A stretch of 64,000 bases of DNA from Flavobacteriaceae bacterium UBA6231. GTDB lineage: Bacteria > Bacteroidota > Bacteroidia > Flavobacteriales > Flavobacteriaceae. This document shows positions 33,994 to 41,263 of the stretch, in pieces (positions within the stretch are counted from its first letter, which is position 1; each line of letters starts with the position of its first letter). The position numbers were made by a program, and so were the translations under genes. Location of the stretch: NCBI GenBank assembly GCA_002441545.1, contig DJWL01000201.1, positions 14,259 through 78,258 of the forward strand. The letters are read 5' to 3'. The notes under the pieces were generated by a model. The model saw nothing but the letters and a program-made list of their open reading frames with translations. It was not told the DNA's origin and did no database searches.

Positions 33994-35712
33994 TTAGCAA
34001 GCCTCACTATTGTTCAGATTGCATTTTTGGATTACCTGGTTAATTTTGCTTCCGTACCTGTAAACAGTAATTCCTTTAAGTCTGTATTTCCATGCTGTCA
34101 TAAAGATTCTTGAAATATCTTGTACAGTTGCATTCTCAGAAAGATTTATGGTTTTAGAAACGGCATTATCAGTATATTTTTGAAAAGCCCGTTGGTGCAT
34201 CAAATGGTATTTCCAAGGAATTTCCATACTGGTCTTAAAAATTGATTTTACAGACTGCGGAACCGATTTTGTGTTTTGAATGCTACCTGTTTTTAAAATT
34301 GTTTTTTTTAGTTTATCATTCCATACATTTGATTGCTTCATTTTTTGAATAAAAAGTTTGTTTATTTCAGTTTGTTTTTTGTTTCCTAAAATTCCTATAC
34401 GGTCATAAGCCATTGCAAATAGAGGCTCAATAGAATATGTTGTATCTGCAATAACAGAAATGGTTCCTGTTGGAGCTATACTATTGCAGGTTGCATTTCT
34501 TAATTTAAGGTTAGGAGCGTAAATACTGTTTTCCCATTCCAGAAAAACGCCTCGTTCCTGTGCCAATTTTTCTGAAGCTTTATAACTTTCATTTTTGATA
34601 AATTGCATGACCTTTTCAGCTAGTGCAACAGCCTTTTTTGAGGCATAGGGAATTTCCAAAAGAATAAGTAATTCTGCCCAGCCCATGACACCCAGACCTA
34701 TTTTTCTGTTGGCCATTGTTATACTTTTAATCTGTGGTAATAAATAATAATTTAAAGTGATAACATTGTCCAAAAACCGAATGCCCAATTGAATTGTTTC
34801 TGCCAGTTTTTCCCAATCTATTTCAAACTTCAAATCCTTTTTTACAATCATTTTTGAAAGATTGACAGATCCTAAATTGCAGCTTTCATAATTTAAAAGT
34901 GGCACCTCGCCACATGGATTGGTACTTTCAATATTACCCATTTTAGGTGTTGGGTTTAAAGCATTGATGGTGCTTAAAAAAATGAGTCCGGGATCCCCAG
35001 TGTACCAGGCCTGACTAGCAATTAATTGCCATATTTTTTTCGCTTTTAAAACTTTTGTTGGTTGTCCTGTATGTGGATTGATTAGTGTCCAGTTTAAATC
35101 TTGTTGCACAGCCTGCATAAAATCATCGGTTATACCCACTGAAATATTGAAATTTTCAATCGCTTTTTTACTTGATTTTGAAGCTATGAATTCTTCAATA
35201 TCTGGGTGGCCCACATTTAATATGCCCATGTTTGCGCCCCTGCGCTTACCACCTTGTTTTACATATTCAGTAGCAGCATCATAAACTTTCATAAAAGCCA
35301 CTGGTCCTGAAGATGTGCCACTTGTAGTGCTTACAAAATCATTTTTAGGCCGAAGCTTTGAAAAGTTAAAGCCGGTTCCACCTCCACTTTGATGGATTAA
35401 TGCGGCCTGTTTCAGGGTGTTAAATATATCCTCTAAACTATCCTCAACTGGAAGCGCAAAGCAAGCGCTTAATTGCCCTTTCTTACAACTGGCATTCATT
35501 AAGGTTGGAGAATTGGGCAAAAAAAGCAGGTTACTTAGCATTTTGTAAAACCGATTTTCAAAAACGGTCTTTTGTTCTTCTTCACAGCTTGCAACAAATG
35601 TTGCCACTCGTCTAAAAAGTTGTTGAGGGGTTTCAATAACATTGCCATCACGATCCTTTAAAAGATAGCGTTCTTTGAGAATTTGCAAGGCATTTTTAGA
35701 TAAAGAAGTCAC
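33994..35712 (-). CDS. nrdJ: Adenosylcobalamin-dependent (class II) ribonucleotide reductase
   Basis: A 572-residue class II reductase: RRVATFVASCEEE, SACFALPVEDSLEDI, then the substrate-site GGTGFNFSKLR, NPCGEVPL with the cysteine, CNLGSVNL, and PTGTISVIAD. It ends in a Cys pair region (KCNLNNSEAC) for reduction. It makes deoxynucleotides with or without oxygen if B12 is present. It has no N-terminal ATP-cone; a separate ATP-cone protein is encoded at 29111. The start GTG 35712 is chosen because the frame from 35760 would begin before the -7 element; SLSKNALQILKERYLLKD then gives the usual N-terminus. Confidence 0.9.
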   Translation of the reverse strand: MTSLSKNALQILKERYLLKDRDGNVIETPQQLFRRVATFVASCEEEQKTVFENRFYKMLSNLLFLPNSPTLMNASCKKGQLSACFALPVEDSLEDIFNTLKQAALIHQSGGGTGFNFSKLRPKNDFVSTTSGTSSGPVAFMKVYDAATEYVKQGGKRRGANMGILNVGHPDIEEFIASKSSKKAIENFNISVGITDDFMQAVQQDLNWTLINPHTGQPTKVLKAKKIWQLIASQAWYTGDPGLIFLSTINALNPTPKMGNIESTNPCGEVPLLNYESCNLGSVNLSKMIVKKDLKFEIDWEKLAETIQLGIRFLDNVITLNYYLLPQIKSITMANRKIGLGVMGWAELLILLEIPYASKKAVALAEKVMQFIKNESYKASEKLAQERGVFLEWENSIYAPNLKLRNATCNSIAPTGTISVIADTTYSIEPLFAMAYDRIGILGNKKQTEINKLFIQKMKQSNVWNDKLKKTILKTGSIQNTKSVPQSVKSIFKTSMEIPWKYHLMHQRAFQKYTDNAVSKTINLSENATVQDISRIFMTAWKYRLKGITVYRYGSKINQVIQKCNLNNSEAC

Positions 35713-35731
35713 GATTAACCATACTATAACC

Positions 35732-35774
35732 CTAATATATAAACAGTTGGTTTTTAACACACTGATTTATATCA
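35732..35774 (-). promoter_or_regulatory. Island-type promoter of nrdJ
   Basis: TGAT-TTAT-ATCA (35763-35774), 23 bases, then TATATTAG on the minus strand. The same palindrome serves the divergent gene at 35830. Confidence 0.8.
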
Positions 35775-35805
35775 TTTGTTAAACCCATGGTAGTTAGCAT
35801 ATTTA
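35763..35805 (+). promoter_or_regulatory. Island-type promoter of the DUF2267 operon
   Basis: The palindrome at 35763-35774 read rightward, 23 bases, then CATATTTA, 24 bases before the start codon. Confidence 0.75.
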
Positions 35806-35829
35806 CATATAAACTATAATCAACATGCC

Positions 35830-36276
35830 ATGGCACTTAATTTCACACAATTCGCAGCTGAAGGAAATGCCTTCTTGAAAAAATATGCCAAAGAAATGAA
35901 TTTGGCCAACAATACAGACAAAGCAGGTAGAATACTTTCCTCAATTTTACATGCCTTAAGAGATGTTATAACACCTGAAGAGTCTTTACAGTTAATTTCA
36001 CAGTTCCCCATGTTCTTAAAAGCTGTTTATGTTAATGGGTGGATCATTCAAAAAAGACAAAAAATAAAAACCATGACTGAATTTATTGATTTGGTCAGAA
36101 AATATGATGGGGTAACTTCGGTACATGACTTTGAATCAGACGAAGTTGCTGAAAATTACATTGACACCACTTTTATCATACTAAGAAAGTACATTTCTTT
36201 AGGAGAGTTGGAGGATTTAAGGACCGTGCTCCCCAAAAATCTTAAATCCATGATTTACCAGAACATTATGTTTTAA
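35830..36276 (+). CDS. DUF2267 domain protein
   Basis: A 148-residue helical protein with the DUF2267 pattern (RILSSILHALRDVITPEESL, LISQFPMFLKAVYVNGW). The family is common in stress-associated gene sets next to Usp and CBS genes, but its activity is unknown. It leads a three-gene rightward operon with the hydrolase and the phosphoribosyltransferase. Confidence 0.85.
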   Translation: MALNFTQFAAEGNAFLKKYAKEMNLANNTDKAGRILSSILHALRDVITPEESLQLISQFPMFLKAVYVNGWIIQKRQKIKTMTEFIDLVRKYDGVTSVHDFESDEVAENYIDTTFIILRKYISLGELEDLRTVLPKNLKSMIYQNIMF

Positions 36277-36283
36277 AAAAATC

Positions 36284-36949
36284 ATGGAATCTAAAGTAAA
36301 TCATAAAGACATTAAAATTCCCATTGGGACAACTCACTTAAATGGGATTTTACGCTTGAAAAAAAATAGCAAAGGCATAATATTATTCTCCCATGGCAGT
36401 GGGAGTAGTAGATTTAGCAGCAGAAATAATTATGTAGCGGATATATTATTCAATCATGGCTTTTCAAGCTTACTTTTTGATTTACTCACAGCACAAGAAG
36501 ACATGATTTATGAGAACCGGTTTGATATAGACCTTTTGTCAGAAAGATTATTAAAAGCAACCCTTTGGATTACTAAAACCAAAGACACCCAACATCTACC
36601 TATTGGTTACTTTGGTGCTAGTACTGGTGCGGCTTCTGCACTAAAAGCGGCGTCATTAATGAACCATAAAATCAAAGCTATTGTATCTAGAGGTGGCAGA
36701 CCAGATTTAGCCATGTCTATTTTAAACAAAATTACAACACCTACTTTGTTAATTGTTGGTGGCCATGATAATGCCGTTATTGAATTAAATAAAAAAGCAA
36801 AAAAAAATATATCTGGGATTTGTGAAATGAACGTTATTACAGGTGCATCCCATTTATTTGAGGAACCAGGAACCTTAGACATGGTAGCTCAACTGTCTGT
36901 AGATTGGTTTACACGTTATTTAAATAAAAAACGAGAACATGAAATTTAG
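36284..36949 (+). CDS. Alpha/beta hydrolase, dienelactone-hydrolase-like
   Basis: A 221-residue alpha/beta hydrolase with the nucleophile elbow GASTG (about residue 111), an oxyanion segment SHGSGSSRFS and a late ASHLFEEP histidine. Asp is probably in VGGHDNAV. Close relatives are found fused to phosphoribosyltransferases; here the two are separate genes that overlap by 11 bases, so they should act together. Substrate unknown. Confidence 0.85.
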   Translation: MESKVNHKDIKIPIGTTHLNGILRLKKNSKGIILFSHGSGSSRFSSRNNYVADILFNHGFSSLLFDLLTAQEDMIYENRFDIDLLSERLLKATLWITKTKDTQHLPIGYFGASTGAASALKAASLMNHKIKAIVSRGGRPDLAMSILNKITTPTLLIVGGHDNAVIELNKKAKKNISGICEMNVITGASHLFEEPGTLDMVAQLSVDWFTRYLNKKREHEI

Positions 36950-37589
36950 AAACAGAACTGAAGCGGCTTTGTTACTTAGCAAAAAATTAAAAAAATATAG
37001 TAATGACGAACATGCCATTATAGTAACCATACCAAGAGGAGGACTTCCTATAGGACATACGATTGCAAAACAATTGCATCTTCCTTTGGATCTGGTTCTT
37101 TCAAAAAAAATTGGACATCCGTATAATAAAGAATATGCTATTGGTGCTGTAACTCTTAATGACAGGATTTTAAGTGATGATGCCCAAACCATTACACAAG
37201 AATATATAGATGAAGAAACCAATAGAATTAGAGCAGTATTAATCGAACGTCACAAAAAATACTATATCACAGATAAAACACAAAGTTTAAAAAACAAAAT
37301 AGTCATCCTTGTTGATGATGGTGTGGCTACTGGCCATACCTTAATCTCGTGCATAAAATTAATCGAAAAGCAAAGCCCGTCTCAAATTATTGTGGCACTG
37401 CCAGTTGGGCCGCCTTCTGTAATCAAAAAAATAAACGATCTACCATCTGTAAATGAAACCCTTTGTCTTATAAAACCTAATGATTTTTTTGCTGTTGGGC
37501 AATTTTATGAGGAATTTGAACAAGTTGATGATAGTGAGGTTGTTAAGCTTTTAAAAGACGCAAATAACTTTTCAAAAATAAATACTTAA
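36939..37589 (+). CDS. Phosphoribosyltransferase family protein
   Basis: A 216-residue type I phosphoribosyltransferase with the PRPP loop VILVDDGVATGHTL (about residue 127) and the PRGGLPIGHTIAK segment at the N-terminus. In M. tuberculosis a fused protein of the same two domains (Rv0571c) belongs to the dormancy regulon next to nrdZ; the arrangement here mirrors that. Substrate base is unknown. Confidence 0.85.
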   Translation: MKFRNRTEAALLLSKKLKKYSNDEHAIIVTIPRGGLPIGHTIAKQLHLPLDLVLSKKIGHPYNKEYAIGAVTLNDRILSDDAQTITQEYIDEETNRIRAVLIERHKKYYITDKTQSLKNKIVILVDDGVATGHTLISCIKLIEKQSPSQIIVALPVGPPSVIKKINDLPSVNETLCLIKPNDFFAVGQFYEEFEQVDDSEVVKLLKDANNFSKINT

Positions 37590-37668
37590 ATAAATTTGAA
37601 ATAGTTTCATAACTTATCTTTCGTATTTGATTAAAACTTGTTAACAATTAGTTTGTGATTTGTAATCT

Positions 37669-37699
37669 AAAAAAAGGGGACAGTTAACCGTCCCCTTTT
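37669..37699. terminator. Bidirectional terminator
   Basis: GGGGAC / GTCCCC stem, seven A before and four T after. It ends the phosphoribosyltransferase operon and, on the minus strand with a run of seven T, the transcript of the repeat array. Confidence 0.85.
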
Positions 37700-37763
37700 A
37701 ATTTGCATTATAGCTTTAAGCATAAAACTGTATTTGCAATTGATTAATAGCCTTTAAACAAAA

Positions 37764-38513
37764 GAAACAGGAAGCCTGACTTCCTGTTTCCTGTCAAAAC
37801 ATTTGATTTTATTTATCAACCCTTTTTGGTCATTAATTTAACTTTATCTCTAAACTTAAATCAAACCTTAAGCTAACAAATAGCTTCAAATGCTTCTAAA
37901 CCAGATTAAGCCTTTTACAATGAAATCTCTGGTTTTTTTTTAAAACAGGAAGCCGAAACTTCCTGTTTCCCCAAAGTATTTAATGTCATCAATATAACTT
38001 TCGGTTTTCTGCAACACACCCTTATCTCTAAGAAGCATGTCTGGGTTTTCTGGTCATACAATAGCTTTAAACACTTTGTTTCGGCTCCATCATCTTTCAA
38101 CAACGAAACCTAGTTTTTTTTAAGAAACAGGAAGCCAAAACTTCCTGTTTCCTGTCAAAACATTTGATTTTATTTATTAACCTTTTCCACTCATTAACTT
38201 TACTTTATCTCTAAAGCTACGTTAAATCTTCAGTTAAAAATATACTCAAATGCTCCAAAACCAGACTTAGCATTTCTAAAATGAAAACTCTGGTATATTT
38301 TTAGAAACAGGAAGCCAAAGCTTCCTGTTTCCACAAAGTATTTAATTTCATCAATATAACTTTCGGTTTTCTGCAACACACCCTTATCTCTAAGAAGCAT
38401 GTCTGGGTTTTCTGGTTACACAATAGCTTTAAACACTTTGCTCAGGACTTATCATCATACAACAACAAATCCTATTCTTTTTAAGAAACAGGAAGCCAAA
38501 ACTTCCTGTTTCT
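37764..38513 (-). ncRNA. Tandem array of ~180-bp hairpin repeats, probable non-coding RNA
   Basis: The 11-bp hairpin GAAACAGGAAG / CTTCCTGTTTC occurs five times (37764, 37942, 38124, 38304, 38486) at a spacing of 178-182 bases. The stretches after hairpins 1 and 3 are alike (type A) and those after hairpins 2 and 4 are alike (type B), so the higher period is about 360. All share TTATCTCTAA in the middle. A promoter of the island type faces the array from the right and a strong terminator closes it on the left, giving a predicted minus-strand RNA of about 1 kb without a credible protein. Short peptide frames exist but are not kept in all units. Confidence 0.6.
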
Positions 38514-38695
38514 CTTTTAGAGTTCAATTATATTATTCAATTTCATGCCTGATAACATAATCTTCTTATATGGAATTGAAAAACTCAATTTAACTAACTA
38601 AGAATGACTAATACAAATACATTTAATAAAATAATAGCTTCAAACCCTATTTTATGTTTCTTTTAAATTTTTGAAAGAACGTTTTAATTATGATG

Positions 38696-38738
38696 CTAAT
38701 ATACATCACCATATATGGATTTGAAATGATGGATATCA
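38696..38738 (-). promoter_or_regulatory. Island-type promoter facing the repeat array
   Basis: TGAT-GGAT-ATCA (38727-38738), 23 bases, then TATATTAG on the minus strand, identical to the nrdJ -7. No protein gene follows for more than 1 kb. Confidence 0.75.
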
Positions 38739-38753
38739 GTCTGACTAAAAAAA

Positions 38754-39146
38754 TTAAGCGGGAAGTATATCATAAACCATGTTCAATAAAAACAAACCTA
38801 TAAAGAACAGCAACATATAAATTGTTTGGACAAATTTTATGTTAATAAGTTCTAGACTTGGTATGGTTTTTTTTGGAAATATAAACAGAGCCAACCCCAT
38901 GAACAACGATATCCAACCAATTAATGTAATAATGAGTTTCCAGTTCAGTTCCCAAATATTGTGAAATATGATATTGAGCAACCCTATGATTATTGCTAAA
39001 AAGGCTGTGATTATCAAAAATTTTTCATCGTTTAAATCTTTGAAAATCTGTTTTATACGTTGAGGTTTAAAACTTAGTATCAAAAAGAAAATAATAAGGT
39101 ACCAACCCCAGAACTTAGCTAAAATAAAAGACGCTTCCATATCCAA
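38754..39146 (-). CDS. Small integral membrane protein
   Basis: A 130-residue protein with four hydrophobic segments (about 8-25, 43-62, 68-88, 105-127). The family is not recognised. It directly follows a Usp gene with no gap, so both come from one transcript. It could anchor or sense at the inner membrane; no motif supports more. Confidence 0.65.
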   Translation of the reverse strand: MDMEASFILAKFWGWYLIIFFLILSFKPQRIKQIFKDLNDEKFLIITAFLAIIIGLLNIIFHNIWELNWKLIITLIGWISLFMGLALFIFPKKTIPSLELINIKFVQTIYMLLFFIGLFLLNMVYDILPA

Positions 39147-39995
39147 TTAATTTTTTTCGTGCAATACTAAAAACGGGATCTCTAAATGATAGCTCATATC
39201 TTCAACTGTTGAGCGGAACAATAGCCTTTGAAAATAATTTAAGTTTTTTGCTACCATGCAGATCATGCTTATCTGTCTACTTTCAACAAAACACTGTATA
39301 CCGTCTTCAATATTTTTGTTTGTTAAAAAATATAGACCATAATGGCATTCAGTAAAATAGTTTTCCAAAAATTCTTTATTAATATTTTGGTACGTACTTA
39401 AATCCTCTTTCTTTTTTCCAATATGGAGGATTTGTAAGGATGCTTCATGCTTCTGTAAAATATCCAATAGAGGTTGTAAGGTGTTGATATCATATTCTAA
39501 AGAGAAATCTGTTGGAAATGCTATTTCCTTTATTTTGCAAAATCTTGCCTTTTCGGGAATGACCAAAATATCGCATTTTACTTTTGTAATGACATCGCCT
39601 GTATTTGACCCAATGATATACGGATTCATACCTGAATCACCTTTTGCGCCCATTACAATACAATCTATTTTCTTTTCGTCAACCATGTTTTTGACAGAAT
39701 CAATAAAAAAACCATACTCTGTAAATGAATGAAATCTATGGTTTTTATGTTGGGAAAATTTACTGGAAATGCGTTTTAAAATGTTTCTCAATTTTATTTT
39801 TGATGGTTTTGTATAAACCTCTTCAACAATCTGGTCTGTGGGAGCATATGGAATATCTCCTGTTATCAAATAGCTTAATTTATCAACATGCAACAAGTAA
39901 AAGTCATAGGTTGAATTTTCAAAAAACTTTAGGGCGTAATCTATAGCGTTCCATGAGTTTTCTGAGAAGTCTGTTAATAATAATATATTTTTCAT
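39147..39995 (-). CDS. Universal stress protein, two Usp domains
   Basis: A 282-residue tandem Usp, the fifth in the island. Domain one carries MGAKGDSGMNPYIIGSNT; domain two (about 155-282) has lost the loop. The start at 39995 (MKNILLLTDFSEN) fits the other Usp proteins and leaves the -7 element at 40014-40021 outside the gene; the frame open from 40040 is an extension. Confidence 0.92.
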   Translation of the reverse strand: MKNILLLTDFSENSWNAIDYALKFFENSTYDFYLLHVDKLSYLITGDIPYAPTDQIVEEVYTKPSKIKLRNILKRISSKFSQHKNHRFHSFTEYGFFIDSVKNMVDEKKIDCIVMGAKGDSGMNPYIIGSNTGDVITKVKCDILVIPEKARFCKIKEIAFPTDFSLEYDINTLQPLLDILQKHEASLQILHIGKKKEDLSTYQNINKEFLENYFTECHYGLYFLTNKNIEDGIQCFVESRQISMICMVAKNLNYFQRLLFRSTVEDMSYHLEIPFLVLHEKN

Positions 39996-40013
39996 ATTAA
40001 AATATTTACCTAA

Positions 40014-40056
40014 TAAATTTAAGATTATGATATTGGCCACGAAATGACATTGCTCA
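40014..40056 (-). promoter_or_regulatory. Island-type promoter of the fifth Usp gene
   Basis: TGAG-CAAT-GTCA on the minus strand (40045-40056; a TGA-N6-TCA variant), 23 bases, then TAAATTTA. Confidence 0.75.
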
Positions 40057-40122
40057 TTTTGAAGTTCTCATCCTAAGCAAATGATTTATTGCATAAATTA
40101 AGCTGTTTAAAAAGAAAAGGGA

Positions 40123-41178
40123 TTACTTGATTTTTTTCAACCTTTCAAAATCCATGACCTTAAAATCCTTGCCATCTGCCTTGACAATGCCCTCGTTTTT
40201 AAATATGGTAAGCGCTCTAATGAATGTTTCAGAGGCTATTCCGGCTATGCTTGCCAAATCACTTCGTGAGATTTTTATGGTATCACCAGACTTGTAATTT
40301 AGCTTTTCTGCAAAATTTAAAATTGTTATAGCTGTTTTTTTATTAACAGAGCCGTATGCCATTTGCAGAAGCTGCTCTTTTAAAGAGGACACGTTTTCTG
40401 CCAACAATTCTATGAGTTCTAAAACCACTTTAGGGTTGGCGTTTAATATAGTTTTAAACTCGATGGTGGAAACACCAAACAGTCTAGTATCTTCAATGGC
40501 TTTTGTTGTTTCCTTAAACGTCACGTTATGGATAAACGAGGTAAAACCGAAGATATCATCTTCTTTGTATAGAGCGGTTGTCAATTCCTTGCCTAGTTCA
40601 TCAATTTTATAAGCTTTTACAGCACCTTGGTCTATAAGGTAAATGTAATTGGAATGTTCGCCTTCTCTGTAAATAATGTCATCTTTTTTGAATTCAAACA
40701 GAGATCCATAATCATCAAAATAGTTTTTAAGATCATTCAGTGTTTTAATTTCGGCATCATACGGTAAGGCATCAAGTACAATAGTGTTTGCTTTTGGCTC
40801 ATCAATCTTATGCACTTTAGCCAAACGTCTTTCTACAACGTTTAAAAGATCCTCTTCAGTAAACGGTTTGGTGATGTAATCATCAGCTCCTAAATTCATG
40901 CCTTTTCGTATATCTTGGTTTTGGCTTTTTACTGACAAAAAGACAAACGGTATATGTTTGGTTTTTTTGCTTTTTGAAAGTTTTTCAAACACCTCATATC
41001 CATCCAATTCCGGCATCATGATATCACATAGGATAATGTCTGGTAGGTGTTTTTCTGCTTTGTCCACGCCCAACAATCCATTTGAACCTGTAATAACCTT
41101 GTAGTTTGCCAACTCCAAAATTTCTGTGGTGTTTTCCCTTAATGCTCGGTCATCCTCTATCAATAAAACTGTTTTCAT
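40123..41178 (-). CDS. Response regulator fused to a CRP/FNR-type regulator
   Basis: A 351-residue regulator. The receiver (1-120) has the phosphorylation site D52 (CDIMMPELDG) and KPF at 104-106. Residues about 150-245 form a cyclic-nucleotide-binding-like beta roll (REGEHSNYIYLIDQGAVKAY). The Crp-type winged helix (about 275-345) has the recognition helix SETFIRAL (316-323), with Glu317 and Arg321 at the positions that read the GA of TGA half-sites in CRP and FNR. No iron-sulfur cysteines are present. It is the best candidate for binding the TGAT-N4-ATCA boxes. It lies behind the kinase gene, 85 bases apart. Confidence 0.9.
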   Translation of the reverse strand: MKTVLLIEDDRALRENTTEILELANYKVITGSNGLLGVDKAEKHLPDIILCDIMMPELDGYEVFEKLSKSKKTKHIPFVFLSVKSQNQDIRKGMNLGADDYITKPFTEEDLLNVVERRLAKVHKIDEPKANTIVLDALPYDAEIKTLNDLKNYFDDYGSLFEFKKDDIIYREGEHSNYIYLIDQGAVKAYKIDELGKELTTALYKEDDIFGFTSFIHNVTFKETTKAIEDTRLFGVSTIEFKTILNANPKVVLELIELLAENVSSLKEQLLQMAYGSVNKKTAITILNFAEKLNYKSGDTIKISRSDLASIAGIASETFIRALTIFKNEGIVKADGKDFKVMDFERLKKIK

Positions 41179-41263
41179 GTGCTTGTAATATTTATTTTAC
41201 AATGGTTACATGGAACATCGCTAATAGAAATCCCATTGTATACTAAGATTAAACTTGGATGCT

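Larger units (their letters stand above)
37590..38753. other. 1.16-kb gene-free stretch with tandem repeat array
   Basis: No protein gene. It holds a bidirectional terminator (37669-37699), a five-hairpin repeat array (37764-38513) and an island-type promoter (38696-38738) that points leftward into the array. Confidence 0.75.

Noticed and set aside
37915..38103. 62-residue open frame on the minus strand in the array
   Set aside because: It crosses the hairpin and is not kept in the sister unit, so it is a chance frame.
38104..38150. Array hairpins as classical terminators
   Set aside because: The T-run lies before the hairpin on the plus strand and becomes an A-run after it on the minus strand, so the order is wrong for termination.
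37764..38513. Regular repeats looking like a CRISPR array
   Set aside because: The period is about 180 bases and the spacers are themselves repeated (A-B-A-B); CRISPR spacers are short and unique, and no cas genes are near.
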